The notes under the pieces were generated by a model. The model saw only the letters and a list, made by a program, of their open reading frames with translations. It did not search any database and had not been told where the DNA came from. Positions 6,136 through 12,261 of a DNA stretch of 14,956 bases are shown here, piece after piece. Source of the DNA: Burkholderiales bacterium UBA2459 (lineage in GTDB: Bacteria > Pseudomonadota > Gammaproteobacteria > Burkholderiales > Burkholderiaceae_E); contig DDPV01000045.1 in assembly GCA_002342365.1 (NCBI GenBank), forward strand, positions 52,119 through 67,074, given 5' to 3'. A program made the position numbers and the translations under genes. Each line of letters begins with the position of its first letter. Within the stretch, counting starts at the first letter, position 1.

Positions 6136-7455
6136 TTAAACCCCGAGTTGTTTGGCCGATGGCAGTTGCAGTCGCACGCCCAATCCACCGGTGCGAGCCC
6201 TGCGTAACTCGAGCCGGCCTTGGTGGCGCAGCACAATGCGGTTCACAATTGCCAGACCCAAACCGGTACCTTCACGATCGCTGCGATAAGCCTCAAGGCG
6301 CGAAAAAGGTTCGAGCAGGCGTTCGAGTTCACGCTCGGGAACGCCAGGGCCGTAGTCGTCCAGTTCAAGCACGAGTACGCCTGTCTGGCTGCTTAGCCTG
6401 AGCTCGCCGTCACAATCGCCCGCTGATCGGGCATAGCGTGCGATGTTCGAAAGCAGGTTGTCGAGCAGTCGATCTACATCAACTCGCCGCCCCACCCAGG
6501 GTAGCTGCTCTGGGCATTCGAGTTTGATTCGCAGACCGTCGTCCCGCCAGCGTTCCACCGCGGCCTTCACCCCGGGTGCGGCATCGTCGGTGTCACTACC
6601 TTGCAAAACCGAGGCGCGAGCGTAGTCGATGAACTGGCGCACCACCCCGTCAATGCGTTCAATGTCATCGACAAGATTTGCGCGGACGTCCTGCGATATG
6701 GATGCCAACTCGACTTCCATGCGCAGTCGGGTGAGCGGGGTGCGGATGTCGTGTGAGATCCCGGCAAGCGCAACACGTCGGTCGTCTTCAAGTTGTTCGA
6801 GCGCTTTGCGCATGTGATTGAAGCGTCGGTTGACTTCACCAAACTCTCCAGGAAGATTTTCGGGTAGCGGAGGCGACTGTCCGCTTGACTCCATGCCGGT
6901 GATGGCACCTGCCAGGGATCTTAAAGGGCGGTTGATTTGCTGCGAGATCAGAACCGCCCCCAAGAGCGATAAGAACACCACGATCGCTGCAGCCCATTCC
7001 CAGGGTGGATCAAGGCTGCGCTCGAGCCGCTCTTGCTGAACGCCCAACCAGTAGGGTTGACGTCGGATGCTGATGCTCACCCAAAGCCCTTCAACGCCGT
7101 TGACTGCGCCGATGACCTGCGTACGCTCGCCCATCTCGAGCTTCAGAAATCGGGTGAGGCGCTTTTCGGTGTCGCTGCGGTCAAAGTCGATCAGTTGATC
7201 GGTGCTCAAACGCGGGATCAGCCGAAGCCCCTCTCTGCGATCGAGAAGGCTCAGGAGTTCCTTGCGGCTTTCCGGGTCTGCGGATTCGAGCGAGACCTTG
7301 GTTACGTTGGCCAAGGAGGCAACCTCCCAGGCCACCGATTGTTCAGGCGTTGGGCCAAGGCGCTGGTTCATGACGAACCAGGCACCCAGCAAGCTGGTGA
7401 CCAGCAAGCCCGCGATCAGCAGAAAGGTTCGACCCAATAAGCTGCTTGTCATCAT
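6136..7455 (-). CDS. EnvZ-like sensor histidine kinase without adjacent response regulator
   Basis: A 439-residue membrane sensor kinase. A first membrane helix lies at about 10-29, a periplasmic sensor region of ~120 residues follows, and a second helix at about 154-170 leads into a HAMP linker (about 171-223). The phosphorylation motif is AGISHDIRTPLTRLRMEVE with H235. The ATP-binding domain shows the N box (LLDNLLSNIARYA, N333 and N337), the G1 motif DDYGPGVP and the G2 motif EGTGLGLAIV, so it should be active. The layout and the ISHDIRTPLTR box resemble EnvZ, which works with OmpR in osmotic control; the ligand cannot be read from sequence. Genes of this class usually follow their response regulator directly. 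Here the upstream neighbour is tsaB on the opposite strand and the downstream one is rubrerythrin, so the partner must be elsewhere. No Shine-Dalgarno is seen; start could be either of two adjacent ATGs. Confidence 0.92.
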   Translation of the reverse strand: MMTSSLLGRTFLLIAGLLVTSLLGAWFVMNQRLGPTPEQSVAWEVASLANVTKVSLESADPESRKELLSLLDRREGLRLIPRLSTDQLIDFDRSDTEKRLTRFLKLEMGERTQVIGAVNGVEGLWVSISIRRQPYWLGVQQERLERSLDPPWEWAAAIVVFLSLLGAVLISQQINRPLRSLAGAITGMESSGQSPPLPENLPGEFGEVNRRFNHMRKALEQLEDDRRVALAGISHDIRTPLTRLRMEVELASISQDVRANLVDDIERIDGVVRQFIDYARASVLQGSDTDDAAPGVKAAVERWRDDGLRIKLECPEQLPWVGRRVDVDRLLDNLLSNIARYARSAGDCDGELRLSSQTGVLVLELDDYGPGVPERELERLLEPFSRLEAYRSDREGTGLGLAIVNRIVLRHQGRLELRRARTGGLGVRLQLPSAKQLGV

Positions 7456-7491
7456 GAGTTAAAACTGTACGCGATTGTTTGCAGCAAGCCC

Positions 7492-7497
7492 TACAAT
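7492..7497 (+). promoter_or_regulatory. -10-like box seven bases before the tsaB ATG
   Basis: TACAAT at 7492-7497 is followed by seven bases and then the tsaB ATG at 7505, so transcription from it would begin at or beside the start codon. No convincing -35 hexamer or extended -10 TG is present, so support is weak. The tsaB start also lacks a ribosome binding site. Confidence 0.25.
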
Positions 7498-7504
7498 TTG
7501 CACG

Positions 7505-8308
7505 ATGCCACACATCCTGCCAAAGACGAGGTGGCGGGCACTCACCCTGTCGAGTTCTTCATCGCCGGCGTCGGTGGGATTGTTCGAAGCCGATGGTCGC
7601 TGCCTCTGGTCTTATGTCGAATCCTCATCCCGAACCGGGGAGGGATTGCTGGCTGCCATCGCCCGGCACCGCGAAAACCCTGCTTCCAAGCCTGATTTGA
7701 TCATCGTAGATCGGGGCCCTGGGCAGTTCAGTGGGCTTCGGGTAGGACTTGGCCTGGCCCAAGGGCTTGCGATGGGTTGGGGTCTTCCAGTGCTTGCACT
7801 TGATAGCGCAGCGATTATGGCCAATTGGGCACTCCAGCTGCCTGAAGCGGCAGGCCATACTGGAGGCCTTGTGAGCCTGCGTGATGCCAGGCTCGGTGCT
7901 TTTTACGGTGCGCGTTTTGCTGCAGGATGCGCAAGCCTGGCAATCGAAACCGCCATGCTGGCTGAACTTAGTCTGAGCGAAACCCTCGCGCTCTTGCTTG
8001 CGGTGCAGGCCGAAGAAGGCGCGTTGCGACTTGTGACCGATCAATCGAGCATGGCAAAACTCACTGAAGTCAGTGCTCTTGCAGGGCTGATCGATAATCC
8101 ATCGTGCTGTCTGATTCCGCAGGCCGATCAGCTGCTCGCGTCCGCCGCCCAGCTGGGTTTCGAGGCGCTGCAGGCTGGGGCAAGATTGCTGCGGCCGGAT
8201 CAACTCGAGGCCTATTATGTGCGCAACGACGTGGCTATGGATCTGGTTGCGCAGCGCGCCTATCGACGCGCGCAGGACGATGCTTCAAAGTCCTCGATCG
8301 GATCCTGA
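7505..8308 (+). CDS. tsaB: TsaB, tRNA threonylcarbamoyladenosine (t6A) biosynthesis protein
   Basis: TsaB is the non-catalytic paralogue of TsaD; with TsaD and TsaE it transfers threonylcarbamoyl to A37 of ANN-decoding tRNAs in the cytoplasm. The 267-residue product shows the family signature DRGPGQFSGLRVGLGLAQGLA (given here as DRGPGQFSGL and RVGLGLAQGLA), then LPVLALDS, a DARLGAFYGARF motif, and a C-terminal YYVRNDVA. The start of the fold is unusual: the LDTS-type motif of the first strand is replaced by ALTLSSSSSPASVGLF, so the normally conserved Asp is missing. The reading frame extends to a TTG at 7475, but the ATG at 7505 places the fold at the usual distance. tsaB is divergent from the sensor kinase and starts a plus-strand run with rimI and a uracil-DNA glycosylase, a familiar betaproteobacterial order. 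Confidence 0.9.
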   Translation: MPHILPKTRWRALTLSSSSSPASVGLFEADGRCLWSYVESSSRTGEGLLAAIARHRENPASKPDLIIVDRGPGQFSGLRVGLGLAQGLAMGWGLPVLALDSAAIMANWALQLPEAAGHTGGLVSLRDARLGAFYGARFAAGCASLAIETAMLAELSLSETLALLLAVQAEEGALRLVTDQSSMAKLTEVSALAGLIDNPSCCLIPQADQLLASAAQLGFEALQAGARLLRPDQLEAYYVRNDVAMDLVAQRAYRRAQDDASKSSIGS

Positions 8309-8325
8309 ATGCTGGGGCAAGCGTC

Positions 8326-8382
8326 ATGAGTAAGTTCTTGGAAAAGGGTTTTGGGGGTCCCGGTTGCAAAAACAAGCGCTGA
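8326..8382 (+). CDS. 18-codon leader ORF ending on the rimI start codon
   Basis: In the 73 bp between tsaB and rimI an ATG at 8326 opens an 18-residue ORF (MSKFLEKGFGGPGCKNKR). Its TGA at 8380-8382 shares its last base with the rimI ATG, giving a TGATG overlap typical of translational coupling. GGGG lies eight bases before its ATG, whereas rimI has no ribosome site of its own. The peptide is basic and Gly-rich with one Cys and resembles nothing I know. It may only deliver ribosomes to rimI. Expression is unproven. Confidence 0.4.
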   Translation: MSKFLEKGFGGPGCKNKR

Positions 8383-8882
8383 TGCGTCGGCCTTTGCCGG
8401 ATCAAAAGGAGCGGCTTGCAGGTCTGCGTCCGATGAGTCTGCTTGATCTTGCGCGGGTCGCGGCAATTGAGCGGAGCATCTATGACTTTCCCTGGACAGA
8501 GGGAAACTTCAGAGATTCGTTAAACGCCGGCCACGAGGGATGGCTGCTCGAGTCGATGGAATCGCCGGGAAAGCTCAAGGCCTACGCCTTGCTGATGTGG
8601 ATTGTTGACGAGGTGCACCTGCTCAATGTGTCGGTGAGGGCCGATGAACAAGGCCAAGGGATTGGCCGAAGGCTCATGCAATGGCTCCTCGCCCATTGTT
8701 ATGCACAAGGTGCTCAGAGCATGCTGCTGGAGGTAAGGCCGAGTAATCATGTTGCGCTAAGGCTTTATGCAGCCTTTGGTTTTGAGCATATCGGTACGCG
8801 CCGTGCTTACTACCCGGCCCGGGGTGGGGTAAGGGAAGATGCCTGGGTTTTGCGCTGCCGTCTCGAGACCGTGCTCGCATGA
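8382..8882 (+). CDS. rimI: RimI, ribosomal-protein-alanine N-acetyltransferase (GNAT family)
   Basis: RimI acetylates the N-terminal alanine of ribosomal protein S18, and possibly other proteins, using acetyl-CoA. The 166-residue product has a GNAT fold. LRPMSLLDLARVAAIE and YDFPWTEGNFRDSL near the N-terminus are typical of RimI; the acetyl-CoA loop is DEQGQGIGRRLM; the C-terminal part LEVRPSNHVALRLY, AAFGFEHIGTRRAYYP and GGVREDAWVL is characteristic. I chose the ATG at 8382 because the stop of an 18-codon leader ORF overlaps it as TGATG; an in-frame TTG at 8364 would add six residues. The gene overlaps the downstream glycosylase by four bases (ATGA). Linkage to tsaB is common in bacteria. 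Confidence 0.92.
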   Translation: MRRPLPDQKERLAGLRPMSLLDLARVAAIERSIYDFPWTEGNFRDSLNAGHEGWLLESMESPGKLKAYALLMWIVDEVHLLNVSVRADEQGQGIGRRLMQWLLAHCYAQGAQSMLLEVRPSNHVALRLYAAFGFEHIGTRRAYYPARGGVREDAWVLRCRLETVLA

Positions 8883-9655
8883 AGTGGTCGGCGCAACAGG
8901 ATCAAGCCTGGGAATGGCTCGCATTGGGCCCGCGCTGGCAGCGCAAGCCGCAAGCTCCTCCCGTCGCCCCGCCCCATGCTGAGTCATCGCTGACTGCGCG
9001 CTGGGAGGGTTTGCAGCAGGCCGTGGCAAGCTGTCAAGCCTGTCCGCTTGCCCAGACCCGGACCCAAACCGTCTTTGGTTCCGGAAGCCTTAAAGGACGC
9101 TGGGCGCTGATCGGTGAGGCTCCAGGCGCAGAAGAGGACGCGCAAGGTGAGGCCTTTGTCGGGTTGGCGGGGCAATTGCTTGATCAAATGCTGCAAGCCA
9201 TGGGTTGGAATCGTGCCAGCGATCTTTTTATTGCCAACATCCTCAAGTGCCGTCCGCCCGGGAATCGAAATCCGAGTCTGCAAGAAGCGCGAGCTTGCGA
9301 GGCGCACCTGCAGGCCCAGCTTGAGTTGCTCAGGCCTCAGGCGGTCCTCATCATGGGACGGGTGGCTGCCCAACACTTACTCAAACAGGATATTTCGATT
9401 GCCCAGCTACGGGGCAGGGTACAAACTCTGCAGATCGGTAGCCCAGACGCGCTGATGACGGTACCCGCGCTCGTGACCTATCACCCGGCCTACCTGCTTC
9501 GAAACCCTGAAGATAAAGCGAAAGCTTGGGAGGATTTGAACTTGTTTGCCGAGTTGCTTGTCCAGAGTGCCGCCTTGCTTGTCCAGAGTGACAAGGCAGC
9601 TTCACCGGCAGGTTCGGGCGCTTTGCTTAATGACCGTCTTTATGATCCAGGATGA
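8879..9655 (+). CDS. Family-4 uracil-DNA glycosylase with 4Fe-4S cluster
   Basis: A 258-residue uracil-DNA glycosylase of the iron-sulfur family (often mislabelled as a phage SPO1 DNA polymerase-like domain), which removes uracil from DNA arising by cytosine deamination. The four cluster cysteines are C52 and C55 (CQACPL), C124 (LKCRPPGNRNP) and C140 (ACEAHL). The uracil-pocket motif is GEAPGAEEDAQGEAFVG (79-95), and the C-terminal active-site motif is HPAYLLRNPEDK. The N-terminal 40 residues are variable. The C-terminal tail carries a tandem seven-residue duplication (LLVQSAA / LLVQSDK). It starts inside the rimI stop (ATGA overlap), so it is translated together with rimI. Its last 29 bases overlap the end of lplT on the other strand. 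Confidence 0.92.
   Translation: MKWSAQQDQAWEWLALGPRWQRKPQAPPVAPPHAESSLTARWEGLQQAVASCQACPLAQTRTQTVFGSGSLKGRWALIGEAPGAEEDAQGEAFVGLAGQLLDQMLQAMGWNRASDLFIANILKCRPPGNRNPSLQEARACEAHLQAQLELLRPQAVLIMGRVAAQHLLKQDISIAQLRGRVQTLQIGSPDALMTVPALVTYHPAYLLRNPEDKAKAWEDLNLFAELLVQSAALLVQSDKAASPAGSGALLNDRLYDPG
9554..9590 (+). repeat. Tandem 21-bp in-frame duplication at the UDG C-terminus
   Basis: TTGCTTGTCCAGAGTG occurs at 9554-9569 and again at 9575-9590, a perfect 16-base match at a 21-base period. It encodes LLVQS twice, seven residues apart, in the tail beyond the catalytic fold. Perfect identity at the DNA level suggests a recent slippage duplication. Confidence 0.85.
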
Positions 9656-10919
9656 GCGCTTGGAGGTCATGCGTTTTTGCGTTGCGCACATAGCGTTGGC
9701 GGACCAAGAGCATGGTGATGGCAACAAAGGCGCCAAAAAGAACGATGATGCTGTTGATGTGAAGCTGAAACTTGAGCAAAAGTGCATAAATCCCAAGCAT
9801 CAACAAGACGTTGAGATTTTCGTTGAAGTTCTGCACAGCGATCGAATGACCTGCGCTCATCAAGACATGTCCACGGTGCTGTAAGAGCGCGTTCATCGGC
9901 ACCACAAAAAACCCCGCAAGACCGCCAACGAGAATCAGCAAGGGGTAGGAGGCTGGCAGCGATTCGACCAGGGTCATGCAGGGAACCATCACGCCCATGG
10001 CAATGCCGAGTGACAACACTCGCGGTGACTGGCGCAAGGTCATAAAACGTGCGGCAATCACCGCCCCGGCGGCAATGCCGACTGCGACCACGCCCTGCAA
10101 AATCGCGGCTTTGTTAAGTGGCAGTCCCAACTGCTGTTCGGCCCATTCAAGCACGATAAACTGCAGCACCGCGCCCGCCCCCCAAAAAAGAGTGGTCACA
10201 GCCAGCGAGATCTGCCCCAACTTATCCCGCCAGAGCGTGAGGTTACATTGCCAGAACTCGCTGATCAGCACCAGCGGGTTGGTGTGCTGCTTTTCGTACC
10301 GGGCGCCGGTGTCAGGAATGCGCAGATTGATCAGCGCAGCCAGCAGATAAAGCCCACCGATCACCACAATCGCAGCGGTAGCTGGCGAGTGGACGCCAGG
10401 AAAGTCAAAGGCAAGGATGAAATCCGATACCGCCGGGCTGATGAGAACACCGCCCAACACAGTACCGAGAATGATCGATCCGACGGTGGTGCCTTCGATC
10501 CAGCCGTTTGCCGCAACAAGCCGACTAGGCGGCAGCAATTCGGTGAGGATCCCATACTTTGCCGGCGAATATGCCGCAGCGCCAAGGCCTACGACCGCGT
10601 AGGCCAGCAAGGGGTGAACCGTCGCAAACATCATCGCGCAGCCGAGCACTTTGACCGCGTTCGTGAAAAACATCACCCGGCCCTTTGGCATCGAGTCAGC
10701 AAAGGCGCCAACAAATGGCGCAAGCACGACGTAGCTCACGGTGAAAAAAAGCTTGAGCATCGGCTTCATCCACTCTGGCGCAGTCAACTCGATCAGTAAG
10801 GCGATTGCGGAGATCAGGAGCGCATTGTCAGCAAGCGACGAAAAGAACTGCGCCGCCATAATGGTATAGAAGCCTTTTTTCATGTGGCCGCGTTTATACC
10901 ATGGCAGACTCTGCAACAT
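9627..10919 (-). CDS. lplT: LplT, lysophospholipid transporter (MFS)
   Basis: LplT flips lysophospholipids such as lyso-phosphatidylethanolamine across the inner membrane for re-acylation. The 430-residue product has many membrane segments and LplT signatures: AAQFFSSLADNALL in helix 1, PFVGAFADSMPKGRVMFFTN at the first cytoplasmic loop, GLGAAAYSPAKYGILTELLP, LFWGAGAVLQFIVLEW, and FFVVPMNALLQHRG followed by SIAVQNFNENLNVLLMLGIYAL. The ATG at 10919 has GGAG seven bases upstream; an inner ATG at 10883 (MKKGFY) has none but follows a TATAAA box, so a shorter product is possible. In enterobacteria lplT sits beside, or is fused to, aas; no aas is seen here, although a PlsC-type acyltransferase is encoded at 2922-3494. 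The 3' end overlaps the convergent glycosylase gene by 29 bp. Confidence 0.93.
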   Translation of the reverse strand: MLQSLPWYKRGHMKKGFYTIMAAQFFSSLADNALLISAIALLIELTAPEWMKPMLKLFFTVSYVVLAPFVGAFADSMPKGRVMFFTNAVKVLGCAMMFATVHPLLAYAVVGLGAAAYSPAKYGILTELLPPSRLVAANGWIEGTTVGSIILGTVLGGVLISPAVSDFILAFDFPGVHSPATAAIVVIGGLYLLAALINLRIPDTGARYEKQHTNPLVLISEFWQCNLTLWRDKLGQISLAVTTLFWGAGAVLQFIVLEWAEQQLGLPLNKAAILQGVVAVGIAAGAVIAARFMTLRQSPRVLSLGIAMGVMVPCMTLVESLPASYPLLILVGGLAGFFVVPMNALLQHRGHVLMSAGHSIAVQNFNENLNVLLMLGIYALLLKFQLHINSIIVLFGAFVAITMLLVRQRYVRNAKTHDLQALILDHKDGH

Positions 10920-10998
10920 GCGTCAGCTCCACGGCAACGCATGTGTTCGACCGGAACTGAGCCTTCGGACACGCCATTACTGCAGGGTCGCTCAGGTT

Positions 10999-11043
10999 TT
11001 GGCGCAACACAAGTCTTGGCGCAACACTTAAGACAGGAGTCTT
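10999..11043 (+). promoter_or_regulatory. Direct repeats and nested inverted repeats upstream of alr
   Basis: In the 178 bp between lplT and alr, TTGGCGCAACAC occurs twice (10999-11010 and 11016-11027), 17 bp apart. Immediately downstream, GTCTT (11013-11017), AAGAC (11030-11034) and GTCTT (11039-11043) can form two mutually exclusive stems sharing AAGAC. The downstream stem holds AGGA, part of a ribosome binding site, in its loop. This may be a tandem protein-binding site or a leader RNA switch. I find no convincing promoter hexamers here on either strand. Confidence 0.4.
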
Positions 11044-11045
11044 GC

Positions 11046-11105
11046 ATGCGCGCTTGCCGCCCGTTTTTTTCCGACCACCGTTTCGCTGCCGCAGCACGTG
11101 GCTAG
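11046..11105 (+). CDS. 19-codon leader ORF overlapping the alr start
   Basis: An ATG at 11046 is preceded at six bases by AGGAG (11035-11039), the strongest ribosome site nearby, and opens a 19-residue ORF (MRACRPFFSDHRFAAAARG). Its TAG at 11103-11105 lies just inside alr, whose GTG start at 11098 has no ribosome site. This suggests that alr is translated by coupling to the leader. The peptide is basic, with no recognisable family. Expression is inferred from the layout. Confidence 0.45.
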   Translation: MRACRPFFSDHRFAAAARG

Positions 11106-12261
11106 ACCCTTAGTTGCGCGTGTCGATGTTGCGGCGATGCGCGCCAATCTGGCTTTATTGCGCCGGGAAAGCCTCCCAAGGCTTTGCTGGGCGGTGGTGA
11201 AGGCCGACGCTTACGGCCATGGACTGTCCGCTGCGCTTGAGGCGTTTGAAAAGGCCGATGGCCTGGCACTGATCGAACCTGGGCAGGCCCTGAGTCTGCG
11301 GGAGTTGGGCTGGCGTAAACCGATTTTGCTGATGGAAGGTTTTTTTGATGAGGCCGATCTCCAAGCCTGTTCCGAGGCTGGCATCGATGTGGTGGTTCAC
11401 GCGCCCTGGCAGCTTGAGCTTGTGCGGTTGACCGAATCGGCGATTCAACTCAAGCCGCGAGGCATCAGGCTTTGGGTGAAATTCAACAGTGGCATGAACC
11501 GGCTCGGATTCCGGATCAAGGAGGGTTTGCATGAACTTCAGCGACTTCGAAGCGACGGCTATCCACTCGGCGCCATCGCGCATTTTGCCAACGCCGATGC
11601 CGAGCCGGGCGATCCCGAGAGCGAACAGAGGCTTTTGGATCTGCATCGGGCGGTGAAGGCCATCGATTCGCGGATTGTCTGTAGCTTTGCCAATTCAGCC
11701 GCCTCGCAGCGCCTGCTCCAAAGCGCGGATCCGGCTCTGAACAGCTTGCGGCCAGATCTTGCACCCGAGCTTGGTGCTGACTGGTTGCGTTTTGGGGTCG
11801 CGCTCTACGGCGCTTCGGCTTTCGCCGATAGGCAGGCCGCTGAGTTTGGTCTGAAGGTCGCGATGAGGCTACAAAGCCGAGTGCTCGCAGTTCAGCGCCT
11901 GCGGGCAGGCGAACGGGTGGGCTATGGCGGTCGCTTTGTGGCCGCTGATGATTGTTCGATTGCGGTCGTGGCTTGCGGTTATGCAGATGGATATCCGCGT
12001 CAGGCTCCTGACGGTACGCCCGTTTGGATCGGAGGTCAGCTTTGCCCGCTCGCAGGACGCGTGTCGATGGATATGCTGACGGTGGACGTAAGCAGGCATC
12101 CGCATATTCAAGCCGGTGACCCGGTTGAGCTGTGGGGCCAACATGTTCCGGTCGATGGGCTGGCAAAAGCCTGCGGAACCATCGGCTACCAGCTTCTGAG
12201 CGGGCTTACGGCGCGTGTGCCAAGGGTCATTGACGCGGGGCAAGGGAAAGCTGCCCTGTGA
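11098..12261 (+). CDS. alr: Alanine racemase
   Basis: Alr is the cytoplasmic PLP enzyme that interconverts L- and D-alanine for peptidoglycan synthesis. The 387-residue product starts with GTG (MARPLVARVDVAAMRANLALLR), matching the family's usual N-terminus. The PLP lysine is K35 in VVKADAYGHG, with Y39 nearby. KFNSGMNRLGF and HFANAD lie in the barrel. The second catalytic residue is probably Y276 in RVGYGGRF, followed by CGYADGYPR and GRVSMDMLTVDV in the C-terminal domain. No Shine-Dalgarno precedes the GTG; a leader ORF with a good ribosome site runs across it. alr overlaps radA by four bases (GTGA), so the two are co-translated. A single copy is seen here; a catabolic dadX could exist elsewhere. 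Confidence 0.95.
   Translation: MARPLVARVDVAAMRANLALLRRESLPRLCWAVVKADAYGHGLSAALEAFEKADGLALIEPGQALSLRELGWRKPILLMEGFFDEADLQACSEAGIDVVVHAPWQLELVRLTESAIQLKPRGIRLWVKFNSGMNRLGFRIKEGLHELQRLRSDGYPLGAIAHFANADAEPGDPESEQRLLDLHRAVKAIDSRIVCSFANSAASQRLLQSADPALNSLRPDLAPELGADWLRFGVALYGASAFADRQAAEFGLKVAMRLQSRVLAVQRLRAGERVGYGGRFVAADDCSIAVVACGYADGYPRQAPDGTPVWIGGQLCPLAGRVSMDMLTVDVSRHPHIQAGDPVELWGQHVPVDGLAKACGTIGYQLLSGLTARVPRVIDAGQGKAAL

Noticed and set aside
11061..11070. T-run in the alr leader considered as an attenuator terminator
   Set aside because: No stable GC stem ends directly before it; the nearest small stem (AAGAC/GTCTT) is about 20 bases upstream.
11516..12166. 216-residue minus-strand frame opposite alr
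   Set aside because: It is antisense to a complete alanine racemase and Arg/Pro/Ser-rich, as expected of a GC-rich shadow frame.
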